Part shown: positions 1-9,263 of the stretch, one piece after another
Layout: every line of letters starts with the position of its first letter
Numbering within the stretch: position 1 is the stretch's first letter
Source: Nocardioidaceae bacterium
Lineage (GTDB): Bacteria > Actinomycetota > Actinomycetes > Propionibacteriales > Nocardioidaceae
DNA length: 36,487 nt
Reading direction: 5' to 3'
Assembly (NCBI GenBank): GCA_017744365.1
Contig: JAGIBL010000013.1
Span: forward strand, 1-36,487
The notes under the pieces: model-generated
What the model was told of the DNA's origin: nothing
The model's database searches: none
Seen by the model: only the letters and a program-made list of their open reading frames with translations
Made by a program: the position numbers and the translations under genes

Positions 1-548
1 CGCGACACCGGGCCGCCACCGACGGCTCGGTGGGCGAGCGGGTGGCCAGGCCGTTGAGCCTGGGCCAGGCGTTCATCGAATACATCGAAACCAGGCGCGA
101 CGCCCCCCAGGCAGGCGGCATGGCCGCGACCGTCGTGGTCACCATGACGATGCAGGCCATGCTCGGCGCCGCCCGCGCCGCGTCCCTGGACTCGGGTGGG
201 TTCATCAGCGCCTCCGAAGCCCGCCGCCTGCTCTGCGAAGCCGGGATCATCCCCGCCGTCCTCGGCTCGAAGTCCCAGGTCCTCGACCTGGGCCGCAAGA
301 CCCGCCTCCACACCGAAGCCCAGCGCATCGCCTTGATGCTGCGCGACAAGGGCTGCCGCGCGGAGGGGTGTGACTGGCCACCTGGCATGTGCCACAGCCA
401 CCACGGCATCCCCTGGAGCCGGGCCGGCCACACGAACGTCAAGGACGGGATGCTCCTCTGCCCGAGACACCACACCCTGGCCCACGACCGCCGCTACCAG
501 ATGAAGACCGACAGCAGCGGGCGCGTCACGTTCAGCAGGCGAACGTGA
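1..548 (+). CDS. DUF222/HNH endonuclease-like protein, 3' part only
   Basis: The reading frame is open from base 3 to the TGA at 546-548, giving about 181 C-terminal residues; the gene starts upstream of the window. The end carries an HNH nuclease module: a first Cys pair (CRAEGCDWP), then HSHHGIPWSRAGHTN, then LLCPRHHTLAH, so the metal-binding and catalytic His/Asn residues appear present. The upstream part (LGQAFIEYIE, LLCEAGIIPAVL) matches the C-terminal half of DUF222 proteins, which form large repeated families in Nocardioidaceae and include the mycobacterial 13E12 repeats. Their cellular role is not established; DNA cleavage is inferred from the HNH fold. Another DUF222 gene begins at 35975, so the window is bracketed by members of this family. 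The internal GTG at 30 is not a credible start because family members are several hundred residues long. Confidence 0.85.
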   Translation, partial: RHRAATDGSVGERVARPLSLGQAFIEYIETRRDAPQAGGMAATVVVTMTMQAMLGAARAASLDSGGFISASEARRLLCEAGIIPAVLGSKSQVLDLGRKTRLHTEAQRIALMLRDKGCRAEGCDWPPGMCHSHHGIPWSRAGHTNVKDGMLLCPRHHTLAHDRRYQMKTDSSGRVTFSRRT

Positions 549-575
549 GTCCATCGCGCTCACTGATGCCGCCGC

Positions 576-941
576 TCAGTCCTCCCAGGGAGCCTGGTCG
601 CCCATCTTCTCGTAGTACTTCGCCAGGTGGCTCTTCACCCGGTCGACGTCCTTGTCCGGGAGGTCGACGCCGCCGCGGGCACCCTGCACGACGTTGCCGG
701 CTGCCATGACGCCGCGCGGGACCGCCTTCAGCTTGCCGCCGACCACGTCGGCGATGAGCAGCTTGTACGCCGTGAAGTTCTCCTTCTGGTCGGCGTCGTA
801 CCAGACGTGGGCATCGCGGTAGCGCTCGTTGGGCTCGTCCTCGGCGTGGGCCCAGGAGCGGACCCGCTTCTCGGCGGCGTCGCCGTCCCACTCGCGGTCC
901 CGGTCGGCGAGGGGCAGGTCCTGGAAGGTGGTCACAGCCAT
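576..941 (-). CDS. Small protein with a phage head-protein-associated domain
   Basis: This encodes 121 residues from ATG at 941. No good ribosome site precedes it. The sequence has the pattern DREWDGDAAEKRVRSWA near residues 14-30, an aromatic stretch (VWYDADQKENF), SYKL-like AYKLLIADVVGGKLKAVPRGV, and a closing GARGGVDLPDKD plus HLAKYYEKMG. From memory, this whole pattern recurs in actinophage genomes and prophages, usually at the end of HK97-type prohead protease or capsid-related proteins, and also as free-standing chromosomal genes. Its function is unknown. The neighbours are not phage genes, so this looks like a domesticated or stand-alone copy rather than part of a prophage. The gene is separated from the upstream co-directional gene by a strong hairpin (954-990). 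Confidence 0.75.
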   Translation of the reverse strand: MAVTTFQDLPLADRDREWDGDAAEKRVRSWAHAEDEPNERYRDAHVWYDADQKENFTAYKLLIADVVGGKLKAVPRGVMAAGNVVQGARGGVDLPDKDVDRVKSHLAKYYEKMGDQAPWED

Positions 942-953
942 GCCGTCGCCGTA

Positions 954-990
954 CCCGTCGCCCCGGACGCGAAACGCCCGGGGCGACGGG
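954..990 (-). terminator. Hairpin after the secreted DUF6299-like gene
   Basis: A perfect 13-bp stem pairs 954-966 (cccgtcgccccgg) with 978-990. The 11-base loop can itself form a short gcg/cgc stem. It lies 11 bases beyond the stop codon of the minus-strand gene at 1002. There is no U-tract on that strand, so it would be an actinobacterial-type terminator lacking a U-run. It also sits just upstream of the next gene. Confidence 0.6.
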
Positions 991-1001
991 GGACGAGTGA
1001 C

Positions 1002-1832
1002 CTACTTCTTGCCGTGGCCCGATCCGCTGCTGAGCTGAACGGTCTGCTCGCTGTAGCCGTCGGCGCAGGTGAGCAGGCCGCAGGCGTACCCGAAGGTGAC
1101 CGACCCGGCCTTGCCGCCGCGGAACAGCCCGTTCGAGGAGAACACGTCGGCCGTCCACGTGTGCGTCTGGCCGTCGCACTCCAGCGGGTAGACGAAGAAG
1201 TCGCCGGTGATCTTGGTCCGGCCCACCCGCTGGGTCAGGGTGCCGTCGATCTCGGCGTCGCCCTCGTTGGCGTTGGAGCAGGAGTAGGTGCCGCTGACCC
1301 GGGCGGAGCCGTCCTTGTAGGCCACCGCGCGCGAGTCCGCGGTGATCGTCAGCTCCGGCGGCGGCGGGGCCGTGTCGAAGGTGACGTGCAGGTGGCCGCC
1401 GTTGGTCGCGGTGTCGGAGAACGCGACGACGTAGTACGTCGTGCCAGGGGAGGTCGCGACGCCGACAGCGCCCGGTCCGCAGGCGACCAGGTTGCCGTCG
1501 GCCGGGTCGCCCTCGGTGACGATGAAGCCGCCGGAGTAGTCCGAGTCGGTCATCGAGGCGATGAAGCCGTCGCCGGTGGTCTCGGTGTACTTGAACCAGA
1601 CGCTGGCGTTGGTGAACGGGGCGCCGCAGTCGTTGTTGAGGCTGGCGTCCAGGGCGTCCGTGGTCGCCTGGGTGGTGTCCTGGTCGAACGAGGCCGGCAG
1701 GCTGCCGACATCGGTCGCCCCGGCCGCGGTGTCGTTGCCGGGTGCCGCCGCGTCGGCGGCCGTGATGGTCAGTGCCGGTACCAGGACGGCGGCGGCGACC
1801 GCCGCGAGAGCGGTGCGCAGGCGTGGTCTCAT
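1002..1832 (-). CDS. Secreted protein with DUF6299-like C-terminal domain
   Basis: This encodes 276 residues. The start is ATG at 1832, chosen because tggggg lies about 5 bases upstream and it yields a clean signal peptide: MRPRLRTAL, a hydrophobic Ala/Val stretch, then a signal peptidase I site near ADA/A at about residue 28. Residues about 30-160 (PGNDTAAGATDVGSLPASF, NASVWFKYT, TTYYVVAFSDT) look like the beta-sandwich pre-peptidase-like domain of exported proteins. After a Pro-rich linker (APPPPEL), residues about 170-270 (ITADSRAVAYKDGSARVSG, Cys pairs, HTWTADVF) match DUF6299. It ends in a Lys-containing tail. The likely location is extracellular or the cell surface; function is unknown. 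The leader contains a small inverted repeat (gactcgg-gtg-ccgagtc, 1856-1872). A terminator-like hairpin follows. Confidence 0.8.
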   Translation of the reverse strand: MRPRLRTALAAVAAAVLVPALTITAADAAAPGNDTAAGATDVGSLPASFDQDTTQATTDALDASLNNDCGAPFTNASVWFKYTETTGDGFIASMTDSDYSGGFIVTEGDPADGNLVACGPGAVGVATSPGTTYYVVAFSDTATNGGHLHVTFDTAPPPPELTITADSRAVAYKDGSARVSGTYSCSNANEGDAEIDGTLTQRVGRTKITGDFFVYPLECDGQTHTWTADVFSSNGLFRGGKAGSVTFGYACGLLTCADGYSEQTVQLSSGSGHGKK

Positions 1833-1990
1833 GGGTGCCCCCAGTTCTCGAGAGGGACTCGGGTGCCGAGTCGGGTGGCTCACCTTGGCACCGGGCCGGT
1901 TGCCTCGGGGAGGGGCGCGTCGAAACTGGTGCTGACGGGCTAGTCCAGCCGGGAGGGCAGGCAACCGAACCGCCCGCGCGAGCGTCGTAC

Positions 1991-2908
1991 CTAGCTGGCC
2001 ACCTGGGCGCGCCGGAACGTCGCGGGCGCCATCCCGTGGGCCCGCTTGAACGCGGCGCTCAGCGCGAACGGGCTGGCGTAGCCGACCCGGGTGGCGATCG
2101 CGGCCAGGGGCAGGTCGGACCCGGCGAGCAGGTCGGCGGCCAGCGCCAGCCGCCACCGGGTCAGGTAGGTCAGCGGCGGCTCGCCGACGTGCTGGCCGAA
2201 CCGCCTGGCCAGCGCTGCCCGGGAGAGCCCGACGTGCGCGCCGAGCGACTCCACCGTCCAGGGCAGCTCGGGGCGTTCCTCGATCGCGGCCAGGGCCCGG
2301 GCCACGGTCTCGTCGGCGGGCCGGGCGGGCCCGGTGGCCAGCACGTCGCGCAGCGCGGTCACCACGACCAGGTCCAGCAGCCGGTCCAGCACCACGGAGT
2401 GGCCGGCCTCCTCGCTGGAGAGCTCGGTGGCGAGCAGGGTGGTCAGGGCCGGGTCGAAGCCGTGGAGCACGACGCTCGCGGGCAGCCGGGACAGCAGCAG
2501 CGCGCCCACCGAGGTCTCCCGCTCGTAGGTGCCGATCAGCATCACCGTCGCGTCGGGGGAGCGGGTGTTGCCCCAGGTGCGCACTCCGATGAACATGTCC
2601 TCGGGGAGGACCTGGCCGTGCGGGTCGACGCAGACCTGGCCGGGCAGGATCCGGATGTCGGCGGGACGGTCGGCGGCGTCGGCGAACACGTACGGCGCCG
2701 GGCCGCGCGCCAGGACGACGTCTCCGGGCCCGAGCTGGTGGGCGACGCCGTCGGACCCGGTGAAGACCGCGCTGCCCTGGGCCAGCACCACCACCGAGAG
2801 CGGGGCCTCGTCCTCGATGGTGATCGACCAGGCGCCCTCGAACATCGCCTTGAGCAGGAACGCGCGTTGGGCGCGGGGCCCGTCCAGAAGTGCGTCGATC
2901 GCCGCCAT
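1991..2908 (-). CDS. AraC-family transcriptional regulator with N-terminal cupin domain
   Basis: This encodes 305 residues from ATG at 2908. The frame also has ATGs at 2926 and 2947, but 2908 gives the N terminus usual for this subfamily (MAAIDALLDGPRAQRAFLL). Residues about 1-180 form a cupin-type sensor domain (APLSVVVLAQGSAVF, HQLGPGDVVLARG). The C-terminal ~100 residues hold two helix-turn-helix motifs of the AraC type (LSRAALARRFGQHVG, then LPLAAIATRVGYASPFALS, ending MAPATFRR). It probably senses a small molecule and controls the divergent NmrA-like oxidoreductase operon at 2983, a common pairing. The shared promoter region of about 70 bp contains inverted repeats suited to an operator. 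The ligand cannot be told from sequence. Confidence 0.88.
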   Translation of the reverse strand: MAAIDALLDGPRAQRAFLLKAMFEGAWSITIEDEAPLSVVVLAQGSAVFTGSDGVAHQLGPGDVVLARGPAPYVFADAADRPADIRILPGQVCVDPHGQVLPEDMFIGVRTWGNTRSPDATVMLIGTYERETSVGALLLSRLPASVVLHGFDPALTTLLATELSSEEAGHSVVLDRLLDLVVVTALRDVLATGPARPADETVARALAAIEERPELPWTVESLGAHVGLSRAALARRFGQHVGEPPLTYLTRWRLALAADLLAGSDLPLAAIATRVGYASPFALSAAFKRAHGMAPATFRRAQVAS

Positions 2909-2934
2909 GGTGAGACGATCACACATGTGAGTGC

Positions 2935-2965
2935 GCTTGACAAGCATTCAAGACGCTCACAACTG
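2935..2965 (+). promoter_or_regulatory. Divergent promoter/operator between the AraC regulator and the NmrA-like gene
   Basis: A perfect TTGACA -35 hexamer at 2937-2942 is followed about 17 bases later by a weak -10 region (cacaact), with the downstream ATG at 2983. The -35 lies inside the palindrome gcttg-a-caagc (2935-2945) and inside a second inverted repeat, cttga-N7-tcaag (2936-2952). Binding of the AraC protein here is inference. Confidence 0.4.
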
Positions 2966-2982
2966 TGGGCAGTATCGGGGCC

Positions 2983-3777
2983 ATGACGATTCTCATCACC
3001 GGCGGCACCGGCAAGACCGGGAGCCGCGTCGCGCGCCTGCTGACCGACCTCGGTCACGACGTCCGGGTCGCCTCCCGGTCCTCCGCCCACCGCTTCGACT
3101 GGAACGACGAGTCCACCTGGGACGCGGCGGTCTCCGGCTGCTCGGCGGCCTACCTGACCTTCCAGCCCGACCTCGGCCTGCCCGGCGCGGACCTGGTCAT
3201 CGGCCGGTTCGCGGCGCGGGCGGTCACCCTGGGCTGCCGCCGGTTGGTGCTGCTCTCGGGCCGGGGCGAGGACGGTGCCCGCAAGGCCGAGCGGGCGATG
3301 GTCGCCTCGGACGCCGACTGGACCATCGTGCGCTCGGCGTTCTTCCTGCAGAACTTCACCGAGTCGGTCTTCGCCGCCGAGCTCGCGCAGGGATCGCTGA
3401 CCATGGTCGAGCACCCCGCGGCCGAGCCGTTCATCGACGCCGACGACATCGCCGACGTGGTGGTCACCGTGCTCCTCGACGAGGAGTACACCGGCACCGT
3501 CCTCGAGCTGACCGGGCCCGAGCTGCTCACCTTCGCGGACGTCGCCGAGCGGTTCGGGGCGACGTACCGGAGCCTTCCGGTCGACGCGTACGTCGGCGAG
3601 CTGGTCGCAGCGGGGCTTCCGGCCGAGGACGCGACCGGGTTGGCGTACCTGTTCGCCGACGTGCTCGACGGGCGCAACGAGCAGGTCACCTCCGAGGTCC
3701 CCGACGTGCTCGGCCGCCCGGCCCGCACCTTCGCCGAGTTCCTGGTGACCACCACGGAGGTGAGCAGCCGTGGATGA
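2983..3777 (+). CDS. NmrA-like NAD(P)-binding oxidoreductase
   Basis: This encodes 264 residues from ATG at 2983, with gggg just upstream. The N terminus is a Rossmann fold with the atypical SDR nucleotide-binding loop ITGGTGKTGSRVA (residues 4-16). The NmrA/NAD(P)H-azoreductase pattern follows: LLSGRGEDGARKAERAM, then DWTIVRSAFFLQNFTES, and later PFIDADDIADVVV. No Tyr-x3-Lys short-chain-dehydrogenase catalytic pair is evident, as usual in NmrA-type proteins, so it may be a redox sensor or a quinone/flavin-independent reductase. It overlaps the next gene by 8 bases and is divergent from the AraC-type regulator, so the two genes probably form a small regulated stress or detoxification operon. 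Confidence 0.88.
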   Translation: MTILITGGTGKTGSRVARLLTDLGHDVRVASRSSAHRFDWNDESTWDAAVSGCSAAYLTFQPDLGLPGADLVIGRFAARAVTLGCRRLVLLSGRGEDGARKAERAMVASDADWTIVRSAFFLQNFTESVFAAELAQGSLTMVEHPAAEPFIDADDIADVVVTVLLDEEYTGTVLELTGPELLTFADVAERFGATYRSLPVDAYVGELVAAGLPAEDATGLAYLFADVLDGRNEQVTSEVPDVLGRPARTFAEFLVTTTEVSSRG

Positions 3778-4189
3778 GCTGGTCCTCGACGCCGGCCGGA
3801 TCCTCAACGGCCTGCTCGCCGGCGTCTACGTGGCCTTCCTGGTCGCGGTGATGCCCGCGCTGCACGCGCTCCCCGACGACGTCTTCGCCAAGGTGATGAA
3901 CCGGATCAACGAGGTGATCGTCAATCCGGCCTTCCTGCTGCTGTTCCTGGGCGCCCCGGTCCTGGCCGCGGTGCTGCTCGCCTGGAACCGCGGCCCGCTC
4001 GCGGTCGCGGCCGCCCTGTGCGCACTGGCCGCGCTGGTCATCACCTTCGCCGCCAACCTGCCGCTCAACGACGCCCTGGCGGCGGGCGGTTCGCGGGAGG
4101 ACTACGAGACCCCGTGGCTCGTCTGGCACTCCCTGCGAACCGCCACGGCCACCGGCGCGTTCGTGCTGCTGGCCGTCACCGGTCGGTAG
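3770..4189 (+). CDS. DUF1772 (anthrone oxygenase-like) membrane protein
   Basis: This encodes 139 residues from GTG at 3770, which overlaps the end of the NmrA-like gene by 8 bases, implying translational coupling. There are four hydrophobic segments: about residues 8-30, 52-72, 76-95 and 120-137. Between the last two lies the DUF1772 signature NLPLNDAL followed by W-x-WHSLRTATA. DUF1772 members are small membrane proteins, some linked to anthrone oxygenation in polyketide pathways, but in bacteria of this kind the function is unknown. Pairing with an NmrA-like oxidoreductase under an AraC regulator is recurrent and suggests shared regulation. Confidence 0.85.
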   Translation: MDELVLDAGRILNGLLAGVYVAFLVAVMPALHALPDDVFAKVMNRINEVIVNPAFLLLFLGAPVLAAVLLAWNRGPLAVAAALCALAALVITFAANLPLNDALAAGGSREDYETPWLVWHSLRTATATGAFVLLAVTGR

Positions 4190-4248
4190 CGATGATCCGA
4201 GTGACCGGAGGGGATGCGCACGGGTCTCCCTCGGAGGAGGATCGGAGG

Positions 4249-4317
4249 GTGGACGCGGAGACGAAGCAGCGGGTGAAGCAGGCCCTTCGGCAGCACCGCC
4301 TCGACCTGGTCGGCTGA
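4249..4317 (+). CDS. Possible 22-residue protein
   Basis: A GTG at 4249 follows a strong purine-rich ribosome site (ggaggaggatcggagg, about 4233-4248) and opens a 22-codon frame, VDAETKQRVKQALRQHRLDL and two more residues, closed by TGA at 4315-4317. An in-frame ATG at 4192 would give 41 residues. The peptide is basic and probably helical. It ends two bases before the lipoprotein start at 4320 and could serve as a coupled leader. I do not recognise it. Confidence 0.3.
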   Translation: MDAETKQRVKQALRQHRLDLVG

Positions 4318-4319
4318 GG

Positions 4320-4856
4320 ATGCGCGCCCTGCTCGGCGCGGGCGCGGTGCTCCTGCTCGCGGCCGGGTGTGGCGGGACCAGCTCACCGAAGGAGGTCGGC
4401 ATGGAGGGAACGACGAGCATCACGGTGACCAGCACGGCGTTCGCCGAGGGCGAACCCGTCCCGACGACCTACACCTGCGAGGGGGCCGACCTCGCCCCGC
4501 CGCTCGCGTGGACCGGCGTGCCCGACGACGCCGCCGCGCTGGCCCTCGTGGTCGACGACCCGGACGCTCCGCACGGCATGTTCACCCACTGGGTGGTGCT
4601 GGACATCCCGGCGTCCGTCGGCGGCAGCACCGAGGGCGGCGTGCCGTCCGGCGGCGTGCAGGCGAGGAACTCGGCCGGCCGGTCCGCCTGGATGGGTCCG
4701 TGCCCGCCCAGCGGGACCCACCACTACCGGTTCACCCTCTACGCGCTCTCGGCCCGGACCGGGCTGGCCGAGGGTGCGTCGCTCGACGAGGCGCTGCGGG
4801 CCGTCCAGCGCCTCGCGACCGCCTCGGGAAGGCTGACCGGCACCTACCGTCGATGA
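4320..4856 (+). CDS. Lipoprotein of the PEBP/YbhB (Raf-kinase-inhibitor-like) family
   Basis: This encodes 178 residues from ATG at 4320. A lipoprotein signal (hydrophobic stretch, then LLAAGC with Cys17) predicts anchoring on the outer face of the membrane. The mature part is a phosphatidylethanolamine-binding-protein fold: TTYTCEGADLAPPLAWTGVP, then the family signature DDPDAPHGMFTHWVVLDIP (near residues 79-97), GVPSGGVQARNSAGR, and GPCPPSGTHHYRFTLYAL. The conserved Asp, Pro and His residues of the anion-binding pocket are present. Bacterial YbhB/YbcL proteins bind phospholipid-like or small anionic ligands; a catalytic role is not established. The gene ends about 66 bases before the lon start and is separated from it by the HAIR operator. 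Confidence 0.88.
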   Translation: MRALLGAGAVLLLAAGCGGTSSPKEVGMEGTTSITVTSTAFAEGEPVPTTYTCEGADLAPPLAWTGVPDDAAALALVVDDPDAPHGMFTHWVVLDIPASVGGSTEGGVPSGGVQARNSAGRSAWMGPCPPSGTHHYRFTLYALSARTGLAEGASLDEALRAVQRLATASGRLTGTYRR

Positions 4857-4883
4857 GGCGGGAACAACGGATCCCCGCCGGGA

Positions 4884-4904
4884 GTTGAGCCGTCATTGCT
4901 CAAG
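4884..4904 (+). promoter_or_regulatory. HAIR-type operator (HspR binding site) upstream of lon
   Basis: The sequence gttgagc-cgtcatt-gctcaag is a near-perfect inverted repeat with a 7-base spacer. It matches the HspR-associated inverted repeat CTTGAGT-N7-ACTCAAG at 11 of 14 arm positions. It ends 18 bases before the lon ATG. In Streptomyces, lon is known to belong to the HspR heat-shock regulon, so repression of lon by HspR with release on heat or protein stress is the natural reading. Confidence 0.8.
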
Positions 4905-4922
4905 TTTCCTGAAGGGGTTCCG

Positions 4923-7240
<2,318 letters not shown>

Positions 7241-7244
<4 letters not shown>

Positions 7245-7292
7245 CCACTCGACCTGACCGCTCGACCTGACCGCTCGACCTGACCGCTCGAC
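7241..7292 (+). repeat. Four tandem 13-bp units over the lon stop codon
   Basis: The unit ctgaccgctcgac occurs four times head to tail (7241-7253, with one A/G difference, then 7254-7266, 7267-7279, 7280-7292). The first unit contains the lon TGA. Because 13 is not a multiple of 3, successive units place TGA in all three plus-strand frames. Confidence 0.95.
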
Positions 7293-7323
7293 CTGGGGGA
7301 CCGTCATCCGCTACACAAGGCGG

Positions 7324-8217
7324 GTGGCGGTCCCTCAGCACGGCATCTTCGCGTTCGGCACGTCGGCGCACAGCTACCTCGAGCTCGACCTGCTCCCCGG
7401 CGCCGACCCGCGCGCCGCGGTGCTGGCCCTGGCCGAGCACCTGCTGCAGGCGAGCACCATGCAGGCGGCCAACCTGGTCGGCGGCGTGCGACCCGAGCTG
7501 TGGGCCCAGGTCGCGCCGGAGTCCGCGCCCGTCGGCGCGACCGGGTTCACCGAACCGGTCACCGGGGCGGACGGGTTCACCATGCCGGCCACCCAGCACG
7601 ACCTCGCGGTCTGGGTCTCGGCCGGGGCTCGCGACGTCGTCTTCGACGGCGGGCTGGAGCTGACCGGCGCGCTGGCCGGGCACGCCTCCCTGGTCGAGGA
7701 GACCTTCGGCTGGTCCTACCACCGCGACCTGGACCTGACCGGGTTCATCGACGGCACCGAGAACCCGGCGCTGGCCGAGGCGCCGGGGGCGGTACTGGTC
7801 CCCGAGGGCGAGCCCGGCGCCGGCGGCTCGGTGCTGCTGCTGCAGAAGTGGGCGCACGAGACGGCCGTCTGGACCGCCCTCTCCGACGCCGAGCAGGAGC
7901 AGGTGATCGGGCGCACCAAGACCGACAGCGTCGAGCTGGACCCGCGCCCGGAGACCGCGCACGCGGCCCGCACGGACCAGGACGAGTTCGGCAAGATCCT
8001 GCGCCGCAACACCGGCTACGGCACCGTGCTCGACCACGGCACCATGTTCGTCGGGTTCAGCGCTCGCCGGTCCACCCTCCACGACATGCTGCGCAGCATG
8101 GCCGGCGTCGACGGGCCGCGGGACGCGCTCACCCGCTACACCCGGGCGCTCACCGGCGCCTACTACGTGGTGCCGTCCGTCGACGACCTGCGCGCGATCA
8201 CCTCGGTGGAGGCGTAG
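7324..8217 (+). CDS. Dyp-type heme peroxidase
   Basis: This encodes 297 residues from GTG at 7324 (aagg 3-6 bases upstream); the start gives the family N terminus VPQHGIFAFGT. Hallmarks: the GxxDG motif as GFIDGTENP (residues 140-148, catalytic Asp143), the likely proximal heme ligand His213 in AHAARTDQDE, and LRRNTGYG with the distal-side Arg, then TMFVGFSA. This places it with the B-type DyP/YfeX-like enzymes, which use peroxide to oxidise dyes, phenolics or porphyrin-related substrates. There is no signal peptide, so it is cytoplasmic. No encapsulin gene or C-terminal encapsulin-targeting tail is visible. Its 3' end overlaps the convergent Lrp-type gene by 55 bases. Confidence 0.93.
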   Translation: MAVPQHGIFAFGTSAHSYLELDLLPGADPRAAVLALAEHLLQASTMQAANLVGGVRPELWAQVAPESAPVGATGFTEPVTGADGFTMPATQHDLAVWVSAGARDVVFDGGLELTGALAGHASLVEETFGWSYHRDLDLTGFIDGTENPALAEAPGAVLVPEGEPGAGGSVLLLQKWAHETAVWTALSDAEQEQVIGRTKTDSVELDPRPETAHAARTDQDEFGKILRRNTGYGTVLDHGTMFVGFSARRSTLHDMLRSMAGVDGPRDALTRYTRALTGAYYVVPSVDDLRAITSVEA

Positions 8218-9074
8218 CTCTCCTTCACCACGTGCAGGTGGCTCCAGCTCTCCACGTCGTGCACCCCGGGCAGAGCCCGGATCGCGTCCAGCAGCTCGGC
8301 CAGGTGGTCGGCGGCGTGGGCGCGCAGGGTGAGCAGCAGGTCGAAGGCGCCCAGGGTCCGGGCCGCGAACAGCACAGCGGGGCGGGCCAGCAGCGCCTCG
8401 ACCACCGGCTCGTGCGGTCCGGTCAGCCGGACCCCGAGACCGAGCATCGGGTCCCGGCCGGTCTGCCGGACCACCACACCGACCCGGACCACGTTGCCCT
8501 CGAGCAGGCGCAGCACCCGGCGGCGTGCTCCGGCGGGGGAGAGACCGACACCGGCGGCCAGGTCGACGTACGAGGCGCGGCCGTCGTCCTGGAGCGCGGC
8601 CAGCAGGGCGATGTCGGTGTCGTCCAGGGTGTGGCCGACCTCGCCGGTCGGGCCGACCACGTCGCGCAGTACCTCGACGTACGAGAGCACCTCGGCGGTG
8701 CGGACCCGCGGCAGCGCGCGCAGCGTCCCGGCCACCTCGTCGACCCGGGCGGCCGAGGCGGTGCGCACCTCGGCAACCAGGTCGTAGGAGCCGGTCACCA
8801 GCGAGACCAGGGGCATGTCGTCGCGCGCGGCCAGCTCGGCGGCCACCGGCGCGGCCGGCCCGTCGACGGCGAGCCGGAAGTAGGCGACCGTGCCGCGCTG
8901 CAGCACCGCCGGGTGCACCACCCCGCGCACCTCCACCTGGCCCGAGGCGACCAGCCGCTGCAGCCGGGTCGCCACCGCCACCCGGGAGATGCCGACCCGC
9001 TCGGCGATGGCCAGGTGGGAGAGCCGGCCGTCGGTCTCCAGCTGCTCGACGATGGCCTCGTCCACGTGATCCAC
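8163..9074 (-). CDS. Lrp/AsnC-family regulator with two fused repeats
   Basis: This encodes 303 residues. The frame stays open far upstream, but GTG at 9074 is chosen because GAGGAG lies 8-13 bases before it and the protein then begins directly with the DNA-binding helix (DEAIVEQLETDGRLSHLAIA). It has two AsnC-type halves. The first helix-turn-helix is at about residues 5-50 and its ligand domain to about 140. A second helix-turn-helix (DIALLAALQDDGRASYVDLA, then GLSPAGARRRVLRLLE) at about 152-200 is followed by a second RAM-like domain. It is divergent from the ureohydrolase operon starting at 9264 and probably controls it in response to an amino acid or related effector. That assignment is by position. 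Confidence 0.88.
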   Translation of the reverse strand: MDHVDEAIVEQLETDGRLSHLAIAERVGISRVAVATRLQRLVASGQVEVRGVVHPAVLQRGTVAYFRLAVDGPAAPVAAELAARDDMPLVSLVTGSYDLVAEVRTASAARVDEVAGTLRALPRVRTAEVLSYVEVLRDVVGPTGEVGHTLDDTDIALLAALQDDGRASYVDLAAGVGLSPAGARRRVLRLLEGNVVRVGVVVRQTGRDPMLGLGVRLTGPHEPVVEALLARPAVLFAARTLGAFDLLLTLRAHAADHLAELLDAIRALPGVHDVESWSHLHVVKESYASTEVIARRSSTDGTT

Positions 9075-9187
9075 GTCTCGCTCCTCGGACACTCGCGACG
9101 ATGAGTTTTCTTCGGCACCGTCTGTCAGTCGGTGTCGCCCTGTGACTCCTGGTGCTCCATTGTGCACGTCATCGTCGGCGAGAACGA

Positions 9188-9226
9188 CAGATCGTGCGCC
9201 ACGTCGTACGAGGGGCGCACGATCTG
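9188..9226 (+). repeat. 13-bp inverted repeat in the ureohydrolase operon leader
   Basis: cagatcgtgcgcc (9188-9200) pairs perfectly with ggcgcacgatctg (9214-9226) around a 13-base loop. It lies 38 bases before the ATG at 9264. It may be an RNA hairpin in the leader or a DNA site for the divergent Lrp-type regulator; it does not match a guanidine riboswitch consensus known to me. Confidence 0.8.
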
Positions 9227-9263
9227 CTTGTCGACCAGATCCTCGCGCTCGTACCGTGACCAG

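Noticed and set aside
576-941. Remnant prophage
   Set aside because: Only one phage-like domain is present; no integrase, portal, terminase, tail genes or attachment sites around it.
2936-2952. Second HAIR element upstream of the NmrA-like gene
   Set aside because: cttga-N7-tcaag has shorter arms and the wrong internal spacing for HspR; kept only as a possible AraC-type operator.
7324-8217. Encapsulin cargo role for the Dyp peroxidase
   Set aside because: No encapsulin shell gene nearby and the C terminus (DDLRAITSVEA) lacks a typical targeting tail.
9188-9226. Guanidine riboswitch upstream of the ureohydrolase operon
   Set aside because: The hairpin lacks the ACGR loops of mini-ykkC and the conserved strings of ykkC or ykkC-III that I know; only an inverted repeat can be claimed.
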